DNA from: Aphelidium insulamus
Lineage: Eukaryota > Aphelidiomycota > Aphelidea > Aphelidiaceae
Length of the DNA stretch: 64,000 nucleotides
Direction of reading: 5' to 3'
Assembly: GCA_036784855.1 (NCBI GenBank)
Contig: JAZDSV010000067.1
Location: 1 to 64,000 of the forward strand
In this document: positions 10,428 through 19,737 of the stretch, in pieces
Numbering within the stretch: position 1 is the first letter of the stretch
Layout: each line of letters begins with the position of its first letter
Notes under the pieces: generated by a model
The model's input: the letters and a program-made list of their open reading frames with translations, nothing else
Databases searched by the model: none
What the model was told of the DNA's origin: nothing
Made by a program: the position numbers and the translations under genes

Positions 10428-12317
10428 ATGATCCCCGCCGCGGCGCGGCGACACTTTCAGCAGTGGTGGACGGTCGGTACAGATGTCGGCACCGAGCTCT
10501 TTACCATTATGCGCCTTCTTCGCATCCTCCTCTCCATATTCATCGTGTTCTTCACGTGCTGGGGAGCGCTCAGCTTGGCGCGCGATATGGCGCATCTGTG
10601 GCATCATCGTGTCAGCGCGGACCAGATGGACGCGCCCGTTCCCCCACCGCAGCTGGAATCGGCACAGATCATACGCGCCATACTTATTGGGTGCGTATTC
10701 GTGGTGTCCTTGAGTGAGTGTGTATTGACTCTCTACAGTACTCTGGTCTTTGTGGTGCCGCGGCTATTGTGGCAGTACGCCATGCCATCTCTGACTGATA
10801 TCTTCACATTCGGTGCGGCATACGGGTCCACGTCGCCCGCAGCTGCTTCATCGACCACTGCGTCTATAAGACACACCACGCCGTCTGTCTCCGTACCTTC
10901 ATCAGCATCGTCCAATGCGCTTAATACTTTCGAGTGCATGGCAAAATATGAGCGGTGCGTGACAGAGGTCGGAGACCACGCCGCGAAGCATTTGAACTTG
11001 TCACCACGTGCTGGCCGCATTGAATCTATGCTGGAACCGATGCGACACTCATTGCGAAAGCTCCAGCGCTTCCTGGTGGAGCGTGTTGGGCGCAGAGACT
11101 CGTCGAAGCCATTGCGAGTGTTTGTGTTTGGCAGACGTGGAGTGGGCAAGTCGGCAATGTGGCGTGCCTTGGACGCGCACGCAGACACGGATACGTCTAA
11201 AGAGCACACGAACCACGGCGGTATTTTCGTAATGACCGTTGCGGTGCCTGGAGTGCGGCGCGCGGTGCAAGTGTTTGAAATGCCTGCGTTGGATGCCGCG
11301 TTAGCACCAAAAAGCAACACCGCGTCCATAGTCGCAAAATTTATTTACAGCACTCTGACAGTACCCGATGTGGTGCTGTATGTTTCAAAAGGTACAGAGC
11401 TGCACACATGTCTACCGACAGACTTGATGGCCATTGGAGAGTGCGCCCGCCTTTCCGGCCGACATATTCTAGCGCCCATGTGCTGGCCTGTAGTTGTGGT
11501 CGCCTCGCACACGGACGAGCTGTATCCCGCCGACCTCAAACTGTCGGCTGAATACGATGAAGACAAACGGAGCTCCATCGAAGCACTGAAGGCAATCGTG
11601 CAGGCATATACGGTGTCTGAGGATGATTTGGAGCTTCGTCCATCCGATTTTATCGCCGCTGCGTTCCGCGGACAAGCCGTACCAATTGCCTCTGCAGCTG
11701 GAACATCCAGGTCACTGCGGGACTATCGACACAACACTGTTGCGATAGTATCATTGCTAGAACGATTGCCATTGATGCAAATACCGCACACTTATCCCGC
11801 ACATCACACCTACTTTTGCCAGCACCTGGTTGCGCTACTTTCCAAGATTGCTCGTGCCGCCACCTCTGCGGATGGCGAAACTTCGTTGCTGGCCAAGTGC
11901 CAGTGGTACGCATTTACGGTTCTCACCATTGCCTTTGAATTCCCGGCGCCCGCCACCCAGCATGATGACCCGGCCCGACCAGACTTTGATAGCGCTGATC
12001 CGTCTTCGCTGGCTGCGGCCGTCAAAGACTTTTGGCTCTGTCTTGGCCTGCAACAAATAACCAAGTTATCGCTGACGGCCATGACGGAGGAGCTGCTGCA
12101 TCAGGTGCCAGTTCTCGGCGATGTAGTGCTGGAGTCGTGGGCCAGTGCCAGCGGTTGGAATGTCACGGTGGCCGGGGGAGTTCAGCGCGTTGGACTGGCG
12201 GCAGTGGCCTACTTTGTGCAACGACTCCCCCGGCCCCAAGTGCTACAAGTGTTTCTCGGCAGGCATGGCGATGACTTTTTGGACAACGACAGTTTTTCCC
12301 GGGACTTTGGTTCATAG
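10428..12317 (+). CDS. Membrane-anchored GTPase-like protein
   Basis: Single exon, 629 codons, ATG 10428. Two hydrophobic segments lie in the first 130 residues (MRLLRILLSIFIVFFTCWGA; AILIGCVFVVSLSECVLTLY). After a Ser/Thr-rich linker comes a P-loop, GRRGVGKSAM, at about residue 235. The expected G3 motif (DxxG) is replaced by a region around FEMPALDAA. A degenerate G4 is seen in VVVASHTDEL at the end of a predicted strand. A helical C-terminal region ends with hydrophobic segments (VPVLGDVVLESWASASGW). The overall order resembles membrane-linked TRAFAC GTPases, but I cannot assign a family. Whether it hydrolyses GTP is open given the weak G3 and G4 motifs. No introns, unlike many neighbours. 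Confidence 0.7.
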   Translation: MIPAAARRHFQQWWTVGTDVGTELFTIMRLLRILLSIFIVFFTCWGALSLARDMAHLWHHRVSADQMDAPVPPPQLESAQIIRAILIGCVFVVSLSECVLTLYSTLVFVVPRLLWQYAMPSLTDIFTFGAAYGSTSPAAASSTTASIRHTTPSVSVPSSASSNALNTFECMAKYERCVTEVGDHAAKHLNLSPRAGRIESMLEPMRHSLRKLQRFLVERVGRRDSSKPLRVFVFGRRGVGKSAMWRALDAHADTDTSKEHTNHGGIFVMTVAVPGVRRAVQVFEMPALDAALAPKSNTASIVAKFIYSTLTVPDVVLYVSKGTELHTCLPTDLMAIGECARLSGRHILAPMCWPVVVVASHTDELYPADLKLSAEYDEDKRSSIEALKAIVQAYTVSEDDLELRPSDFIAAAFRGQAVPIASAAGTSRSLRDYRHNTVAIVSLLERLPLMQIPHTYPAHHTYFCQHLVALLSKIARAATSADGETSLLAKCQWYAFTVLTIAFEFPAPATQHDDPARPDFDSADPSSLAAAVKDFWLCLGLQQITKLSLTAMTEELLHQVPVLGDVVLESWASASGWNVTVAGGVQRVGLAAVAYFVQRLPRPQVLQVFLGRHGDDFLDNDSFSRDFGS

Positions 12318-12364
12318 ATTTTGTTCCGTTGATGTCATTATACGTATGCAGATATATTAAGTCT

Positions 12365-13293
12365 TCACATCTCGCCACACTCGGTGATGACAACGGGAAA
12401 GCGCGGCCTGCTGTTCTGTCCGGTCGATACATTTTCAATTTTGCGCACAGTGAGCATGCCGTCAATGACACGCCCAAACACAACATGTTTCCCGTCCAGC
12501 CAGTCAGCCTTGGCCGTGGTGATGAAGAACTGGCAGCCGTTTGCATTTGGCCCCGTATTGGCCATGGACACTATTCCCGGTTGGTCGTGCTGCGCAGAAT
12601 AGTAAGCGAAGATTTTGATCACTATTGTTAACTACATCCGAACACACTACATCATCCATATTGTATATGCACACACACATGCATACACACATACATCCAT
12701 ACATACATACATACATATACACACACATGCATACATACATACATACATACATACACATACATACATACATACATACATACATACATACATACATACATAC
12801 ATACATACATACACACACACATACATACATACACATACATACATACATACATACATACATACATACATACATACATACATCCAACTATAGACATACATAC
12901 ATACATACATTATTATATCTTTATATATATATAGATATGCACACCTTTAGAGTAAAGTTCTCATCACGGAACGACTCGCCGTAGATGCTAGTGCACCCTG
13001 TGCCATCACCTGTATGTGGTGTGAGAGAAAAGCCCAGTCATACTTCATTGACAAGCCCGCGCACCCTTCAGAAAGTCCCCGCCTTGAAGCATGAAGCCGT
13101 GTATGACGCGATGAAATGCACAGCCCTTGTAGCCCATCGGCTTGCCCTCCCGCAGAAACTCTCCTGTGCACAGCTGACGAAAGTTCTCGGCCGTACGCGG
13201 CACCACATTACGGAACAACTCAATCTTTATGCGCCCGGCCGGAGTGCCGCCAATAGACACGTCCAGGAACACCACGGGATTGCCGTTCTGCAT
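12365..13293 (-). CDS. PPIH: Peptidyl-prolyl isomerase H (snRNP cyclophilin)
   Basis: Start ATG 13293, stop 12365. Exons encode [53 protein letters not shown], then [19 protein letters not shown], then [18 protein letters not shown] and [18 protein letters not shown], ending ITECGEM. This is a full cyclophilin with catalytic Arg (FHRVI) and the extra residues typical of PPIH/USA-CyP. PPIH binds the U4/U6-60K/90K proteins in the tri-snRNP. The second intron (12590-12944) is about 355 nt, several times longer than others here, because it contains a CATA microsatellite. The start lies 29 bp from the divergent uS17m start. Confidence 0.95.
12655..12930. repeat. (CATA)n microsatellite inside a PPIH intron
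   Basis: About 270 bp of CATA units on the plus strand with occasional CACA and CATG variants. It lies wholly inside the long second PPIH intron. Open frames on both strands through it (IHTYIHT / MYVCMYV) are artefacts of the repeat. Confidence 0.95.
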
Positions 13294-13322
13294 ACTATAA
13301 TTTCGTTTGACTAATCACGAAA
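13294..13322. promoter_or_regulatory. 29-bp divergent intergenic region (PPIH / uS17m)
   Basis: The start codons of the minus-strand PPIH and the plus-strand uS17m are separated by only 29 bp, A/T-rich. Any shared promoter must sit in this gap and extend into the 5' ends of the genes, or the two transcripts must overlap. Confidence 0.7.
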
Positions 13323-13785
13323 ATGGCTGCGAAATCGGCCGCCAGCACCGCCGCCACCTCTCTGGTGGGCTACGTGGTGGGTACACGCGTCGCCAACACG
13401 GTCAAGGTGCGCGTGCCACGCGACATCCTGCTCCCCAAATACGGCAAGGTACGCGCATGTAGATTCACGTAATTGTGTACCCTCAAGGATGTTACCACGC
13501 GCACAGAGCATCACGCGGCACACAAACTACCTGGCGCACGATGCCACTGGTCAGTGCCTGGTTGGCGACGTGGTGCGTATAGAAAAGATCCCGCGTGCCA
13601 GCGCCACCAAGACGCACGCGGTGGCGGCCATGGTGCGACGAGCGGAGCGGTTCGTGTGCCCCGACACCAACTACGTGTACACCAGCGGCCACCTGGCCAT
13701 CCCCGTGGGCTACGTGGACAAGGAGACGGGCCGGGTGGTCAACACCATCACACCGGCCATGTACCGCACAATGGGACTGCTATAG
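13323..13785 (+). CDS. Mitochondrial ribosomal protein uS17m
   Basis: Two exons: 13323 to about 13449, then from about 13508 to the TAG at 13783. The joined product reads LVGYVVGTRVANTVKVRVPR, LLPKYGK, then SITRHTNYLAHDATGQCLVG and DVVRIEKIPRASATKTHAV. This is the S17 OB-fold with its LPKYGK and VGD-V-I-E hallmarks. The Lys-poor N-terminus and the roughly 50-residue C-terminal extension fit the mitochondrial rather than the cytosolic or bacterial form. It binds 12S/15S rRNA in the small subunit. Organelle assignment is inference from family resemblance. Confidence 0.85.
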
Positions 13786-13865
13786 ACACATGATATATAC
13801 ACAATGAGTGCGTGCTGCTTGTCTGTATATATAAACTGTGTGCTTCCGATGGCCGCGTATGTCTT

Positions 13866-14841
13866 TCACTTTGTCTTCTTGCCGTCGCCCGCGGACGCGC
13901 CACCAACACTCTCCAGCTTCTTCTCCAGCGCGTTGTATCTGTCCGCCAAACGCATGTACTCCTCGTTGGAGTTCTTTGCCTGTTTGAGCACGGCCTCGGC
14001 ATCGCTCGCCTTCTTCTTGGCCGCCTCCAGTTCGGCCTGCAGCTCTGCCACGGCCTTGTCCTTGCCGCCATGCTCATCCGACAGGCGGTGATATTCCTTG
14101 GAGTTGTTCTTGGCCTAATTGTTTGAATTATTATATGTACGCACTATACATTACTATATAGATTCCATTGTAGATACCTGCTTGGTGAGGACGGCCATCT
14201 GTTCTTCGTAGCGCGCCATCTGTCCAGTCATGACAAAGAAGCGTGCCAGCACCAGCGACAGGAACAGCGTGAACCCGGTCAGATACATGTTGCGCTGTGC
14301 ACGAAACACCTTCATGTGCAGGTGCGTGTCGGCATGCGGGTTCAAGTGCACCGACAGCGGGCCGTCATCATGGTGGCCCAGATTGTACGCTTGGCGGATG
14401 GAGTCTGCACATATTTATTATAAGATTAAGTATAAACTGTGTACTTGCCCAGGAAGAGAATAGTGACGAAGAAGTAGAGAATCTTGAGAATGAATTGAAT
14501 GCGGGCCATTAGCTGGCTGTGGGTGGCCCAACGCGACAATGCACGCCTAAATACACGGGTGAGATACATACACATACATATAGACAAATATCAACTGGAC
14601 ATACCGCCAGCTAAAGGGGAGCGGGAGCAGAAGGAATCCAATTAGTACCATCTCTGTGACTAGGAGCCCTGCGCAGCCGAGTGAGTGCCACATGACCGAC
14701 ACGGTGGTGTAGAGGGCAGTCATAGTGGTGCCGAGCGGTAACAACTATAGATGTATGTGTGTATGTGTATATGTATGTATGTGGGTGTGTAGACGTGTGT
14801 ATGAGGAGACTACCGAACACGATGCTGTACTGAATGGTCAT
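13866..14841 (-). CDS. BAP31/BAP29-like ER membrane protein
   Basis: Start ATG 14841 (MTIQYSIVFG), stop 13866. Exons give three hydrophobic N-terminal segments, then FRAQRNMYLTGFTLFLSLVL, the signature of the BAP29/31 family, and a long C-terminal coiled coil (AELQAELEAAKKKASDAEAV). The last residues are KKTK, a KKXX di-lysine signal for ER retrieval. BAP31 chaperones membrane-protein export from the ER. The intron at 14405-14448 has a GC donor (gcaagt) and must be removed to join FFVTILFL to DSIRQAYNLG. Confidence 0.9.
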
Positions 14842-15170
14842 TTTGGTGTGCGCCTTTTAAGAGTGCTCCTGATTGCATGGTGTTGACTCACTTGTTTTGT
14901 TGTTGATGCTGCTGGCTGACTCTTGAACGAGTCACCTGCCCTGATGTCCTATGCGCTGTTGTACCTCAATTGGTCCCTATGAGTGGTATTATATATAGTG
15001 GTAATAATTATATTAGTGTAATTTATGTGGCTTAGCTGCTCTGTGTCTTCGAGTACAAAAACACTTTTGTAGAGGAGTGCGCAAGCAAGCACGTAACTTT
15101 CCGACAGTATGCGGATACCGTCATTGTTACTGTGGTGCCGCGATTAATTACCCGTAGAGTGTCAATGTTT
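14842..15170. other. Intergenic, nothing recognised
   Basis: A/T-rich with several short T tracts. I see no conserved open frame, tRNA boxes or snRNA motifs. Confidence 0.5.
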
Positions 15171-15783
15171 ATCAATGCTATAAAGACAGGATGGGAACTT
15201 AGTAGTACTAACTGGCATATTAACCACTTCCAAGGCAAGTGATCGCAAGAATATGCAGATATAGTAGAGTAGAGCGTCAATGCTATAAAGACAGGATGGG
15301 AACATGGTAGTACAAACTGGCATATTAACCACTTCCAAGGCAAGTGATCGCAAGAATATGCAGATATAGTAGAGTAGAGCGTCAATGCTATAAAGACAGG
15401 ATGGGAACATGGTAGTACAAACTGGCATATTAACCACTTCCAAGGCAAGTGTCGCAAGAATATGCAGATATAGTAAAGTAGAGCGTCAATGCTATAAAGA
15501 CAGGATGGGAACATGGTAGTACTAACTGGCATATTAACCACTTCCAAGGCAAGTGATCGCAAGAATATGCAGATATAGTAGAGTAGAGCGTCGATGCTAT
15601 AAAGACAGGATGGGAACATGGTAGTACTAACTGGCATATTAACCACTTCCAAGGCAAGTGTCGCAAGAATATGCAGATATAGTAAAGTAGAGCGTCAATG
15701 CTATAAAGACAGGATGGGAACATAGTATTACTAACTGGCATATTAACCACTTCCAAGGCAAATGATCGCAAGAATATGCAGAT
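15171..15783. repeat. Tandem array of about six 105-bp units
   Basis: Units begin near 15171, 15276, 15381, 15485, 15590 and 15694, with spacing 104 or 105 bp. Each carries ATGCTATAAAGACAGG, TGGCATATTAACCACTTCC and AAGAATATGCAGATATAG. Copies differ at only a few bases, so the array is young or kept uniform. Because 105 is divisible by three, the minus strand reads as a 35-residue repeat through some copies. The 104-bp copies shift the frame, which argues against coding. It lies between BAP31 and CCT6. Confidence 0.95.
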
Positions 15784-15972
15784 AATGAGCAGCAGAAAAA
15801 AAAGAAAAGCCGCAGAAAGAAGAAAGAGAAAAAGAAAAACACGGTCAAGGCCAGCAGCACGCCACCGCTTTGGGGCAATTACAAAACAGCCACTCGCCGC
15901 ATTCTGTTGGCGCCGCTCTCTCTCCCACTTTCTGTATATCCGCATACACCCACACGCACGCAGTAGCGCCAA

Positions 15973-17943
15973 ATGTCGTCAGCGGCGATAAAGTTGATCA
16001 ACCCCAACTCGGAGGTGGCGCGTCGTGGCCAGACTTTGCAGCTCAACATCAATGCGGCCGTGGGTCTGCAGGACGTGCTCAAGACCAACCTGGGCCCCAA
16101 GGGCACGCTCAAAATGTGCGTAGCCGAGCCGCGTGCGTGCGCATATATGCAACTATATTTTATAGGCTGGTGTCCGGTGCTGGCGAGTTGAAGTTGACAA
16201 AGGACGGCAAGGTTCTGCTTAGCGAAATGGCAAGTGCCGTACTGTCTGCATTCATCTGTGTGTGTTGCGTGAATGACGCGCTGCATTGATATATTGGACG
16301 CACTGGACTGAAGTGAATCTATAGCCTAACACATACGTAGCAAATTCAAAACCCCACTGCCGCCATGATTGCTCGCGCTGCCACCGCCCAGGACGACATT
16401 ACCGGCGATGGAACCACCACAAGTGTCTTGTTTGTCGGCGAGCTGCTCAAGCAGGCCGAGCGATTCATCAACGAAGGTCTTCACCCGCGCATTGTTACCG
16501 ACGGATTTGAGATTGCCAAGAAGGAGTCGTTGGAGGTACTCACTAGCAGACATCTCCGATGTGTTTATATTAATATTCCACGCAGTTCTTGGAGACATTC
16601 AAGCGCCAGAACGATATGCCGCGTGAGACATTGATCAGCGTGGCGCGCACTTCACTGCGCACCAAGGTTCACCGTGAACTGGCCGATGGACTATCCGAGG
16701 CCATTGTGGATGCCGTGCTATCTATCAGCAAGCCCGGCGAACCCATTGACTTGCACATGGTTGAAATCATGAAGATGCAGCACAAGTCCGACACCGACAC
16801 CAAGTTGGTGCGTGGTCTGGTGCTGGACCATGGTGCGCGCCACCCCGACATGCCAAAGCGTGTCGAGAACGCATATGTTCTGACCCTTAATGTGTCTTTG
16901 GAGTATGAAAAGAGGTGGGTGTCTTTTAATCTGAATATCCGCTGCACAGTATTGCTCACGCATGTAGTGAGATCAACTCTGGATTCTTCTACAGCAGCGC
17001 CGAGCAGCGCGAAAAACTGGTGGCATCTGAGCGTCGCTTCACCGATGAAAAGTGCCGCAAGATTGTCGAGTTCAAGAAGAAGTTGTGTGACGGCACCAAC
17101 AAGGGATTCGTCATCATCAACCAGAAGGGTGTCGACCCGCTGTCTTTGGACATTCTCTGCAAGAATGGCATAGTAGCACTGCGTCGCGCCAAACGCCGCA
17201 ACATGGAACGGTGCGTAGTATAGATATATATGTCTTTGGTTTTTAATAAGGGCATATTTTAATGTATGCAGCCTGCAATTGTGCTGTGGAGGTGTGGCAC
17301 AAAATTCTGTGGATGAACTGAGCGAAGAGTGCCTCGGTCATGCAGGACTGGTTTACGAGCATGTGCTCGGCGAGGACAAGTTCACCTTTGTCGAGGACGT
17401 GAAGAACCCCAAGTCGGTCACGCTCCTCATCAAAGGTCCGAACAAGCACACTCTGGACCAGATTAATGATGCGATTCGCGATGGTCTGCGCGCCGTCAAG
17501 AATGCCATTGAAGACAAGGCCTTGGTGCCAGGTGCTGGTGCCTTCCAGGTCGTGCTGCACCAGCACTTGCTCAAGGCCAAGGACGGTGTGAAGGGAAAGG
17601 CCAAGTTTGGCGTGCAGATCTTTGCCGATGCGTTGCTTGTGGTGCCAAAGGTACTGGCGCAGAATGCCGGCTTTGATGCACAGGATGTGCTGGTGATGTT
17701 GCAGGTTCGTCTCATTAAAATATGTCATATAGCTCTTCATCACGTATGCAGGAGGAGACTCGCGCCGGACATTGTGTCGGCATAGACCTCAAGACGGGCG
17801 AGTGTTTGGACCCAATGACCGAGGGAATTTTTGACAACTACCGCGTGCATCGCCAAATCATTCACTCCTGCTCTGTGATTGCCAGCAACTTGCTGCTGGT
17901 CGACGAGATGATGCGCGCTGGTCGGACGTCGCTCAAAGGTTGA
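15973..17943 (+). CDS. CCT6: CCT chaperonin subunit zeta
   Basis: ATG 15973 ([20 protein letters not shown]), stop 17941. About seven exons give a complete group II chaperonin: [42 protein letters not shown] (the GDGTT ATPase motif), [16 protein letters not shown], and [13 protein letters not shown]. The residues match the zeta paralogue (CCT6) rather than other subunits. CCT folds actin, tubulin and WD40 proteins in the cytosol. The intron 16230-16340 has a GC donor (gcaagt), joining LLSEM to [22 protein letters not shown]1 is in the same window at 61.5 kb. Confidence 0.97.
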
Positions 17944-18074
17944 GCAAGCGATCTAGTAAGCGACGAAATAAAGCCACATGTCTAGCAGAGTGCTTTACTT
18001 ACTCTTCTTATTTACTAGGGGTGAGCATATTATACTTTGCTAAACATATGTTCATTAACATGAGTATAACTAAT

Positions 18075-18330
18075 CCCGCTGGGGGCATCCATTGTCAATA
18101 AGCCGCACGATTTCCCTGTGGCCACCCTTTCGCGCACGCCTGAATGCCTCGGCACACCACGCACAGCCATTTGCCCGTGCCCACTTTAAAACATCCATAA
18201 AGCCATAAGCACACCTCTTCATCTCCATTTCCGCGTGCCCACTGCAATATGTTCAAATGTCCTTCTTGTGCCGCGTTTGTACAAGTAGCCTCATCCCACG
18301 GACACCCGTTTGCCACTGCCAATTGCAACA
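18075..18330 (-). pseudogene. Ankyrin-repeat relic
   Basis: Minus-strand pieces read LQLAVANGCPWDEATCTNAA, EGHLNILQWARGNG, then in another frame DVLKWARANGCAW and GGHREIVRLIDNGCP. This is the NGCPWDE/LKWAR ankyrin subtype common in large protist and large-virus ankyrin families. The pieces are not in one frame and no start or complete gene is present, so this is a broken remnant of about 250 bp. Confidence 0.65.
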
Positions 18331-18437
18331 TCTCAAATGACCACCTTGCCTTGCTTGTGTGTGCTTATGTATGTAAGCCCACTCAAGCAAGGCTGCAGTC
18401 AATTCAATTCAATCATCCACCACGAAAATTGACACAA

Positions 18438-19444
18438 ATGGACGAGTACACCGTTGTGCTGGTGGCGCCGTGGCGGCCGCGGAAAGGATTATCAAAAGCG
18501 ACCCCACTCGAATATCCGCACCGCATGTACGCGAAAGAGCACAGTTTGTCGCGTCGGGCGGACCAGGTTGCCAACTTTCGTCCGGGATGCACACTATTCG
18601 TGACGCATTTGCCGCTATCACTCTCACGCCACGCGCTGGAGCACTCGCTGTTGCGGCCGATGCTTGCCGGTTGCGGTGATATATCGGCAGTGCATTTCAG
18701 ACCCGATGCCGCACGCAAAGATGATGGGCTCGGCGGCAATGCTAAATCTGCGGAACTGAGCGGCCGAGGCACCGTGGCGTATGTGGAATTCAGTGATGAG
18801 CGGGGATTGCGCACAGCGCTCGCCAAGCTCAAAGAGAGCACCGGAACGCCGATAATGAGCATGCCAGAGCCCATGCCTGCCATGGAGCGGTGGAAATGCA
18901 AGTACGCAGCGGCAAGGCCCCCGTGGCACCAGCTGCAACTCATGGCGGAGCTGATCGTCGGCCGCTTTGACGCGTCCGAGCTGGAGAAGAAGGTGGCCGA
19001 GGATGCCAAGCTGAATGTCACCGATGCCGACGGCTGGGTGACGGTTACCCGTGCGGGTCGGCGCAACCAGAACAGTGCCGGTTCGATTACCGTGACGGCG
19101 GCATCGACTCGCGGCATTCAAGCTGCGGTCGCCAAGCCGAAAGCAGCGCTGCCAGACTTTTACCGCTTTCAGCTGCGCCAAGCCAAGCGAGACAGTACGT
19201 CATTATATAGTATCTGTATCTGTATTGCCAAAAGTGTTATATATTATATATATCATATATCATTGATAATTGTATTATTATACCGACTCCATATTATATG
19301 TATCATACATCATTTGATTATTATTATTGTTATACCGACTCCATATTAATGCGTGTAGAACTGGCCGAGCTGCGCCAACGCTTCGAGGCGGACAAGAAAA
19401 AGATTGCCCAGCAGCGTGCAAGCCGGCATTTCACCCCGTACTGA
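18438..19444 (+). CDS. RRP7: Ribosomal RNA-processing protein 7
   Basis: ATG 18438 (MDEYTVVLVAPWRP). It has an RRM-like fold early (CTLFVTHLPLSLSRHALEHS; GTVAYVEFSDERGLRTALAK). The RRP7 C-terminal domain is clear: DADGWVTVTRAGRR, LPDFYRFQLRQAKRD, and after an intron LAELRQRFEADKKKIAQQRA then RHFTPY and stop. RRP7 works in the nucleolus with the UTP-C/CK2 module for 18S rRNA maturation. One intron, about 19196-19358, is A/T-rich with an internal near-duplication (ttataccgactccatatta twice). Length is normal for the family. Confidence 0.92.
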
Positions 19445-19686
19445 GGCATGGCGTGCTTCGAGTCTGCGATAATAGATGCATATGCCAGTGGTCGTGATAA
19501 TATAGCCCATTGCGCGAAGTATCGCGGAGAGACGGCCGGCAAAAATCTGTCACATAGCGCTTCACATGCCTCACAAGTAGGAATTTTGGGTGAATTGACT
19601 GACACTGCCTTGGACAGCATCCAGCCTCTTATCGGTAGATGTCTGCCTATGTATTACCCCTTCACTACTATCTAGAGTCCATTTAT
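19445..19686. other. Intergenic
   Basis: A 75-codon plus-strand frame (ATG 19448) starts four bases after the RRP7 stop. It has no recognised similarity and I do not call it a gene. Confidence 0.35.
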
Positions 19687-19735
19687 ATACAATTAAATTG
19701 GCAGTGCAGAACGTCCCAGCTGGCGAGTTCGATCA
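19687..19735 (-). repeat. Fragment of a dispersed repeat, also at 52.9 kb
   Basis: About 49 bp nearly identical to 52931-52979 (shared core aattaaattggcag and cagctggcgagttcgatca). On the minus strand both copies read RTRQLGRS-LPI followed by a stop. This copy ends immediately before the start codon of the next gene. Confidence 0.8.
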
Positions 19736-19737
19736 TT

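Noticed and set aside
12615-12910. Long open frames on both strands (IHTYIHT / MYVCMYV)
   Set aside because: They are translations of the CATA microsatellite inside a PPIH intron.
15032-15972. Minus-strand 206- and 180-codon frames with a 35-residue repeat
   Set aside because: They follow the 105-bp tandem array; 104-bp units shift frame and no start or similarity supports coding.
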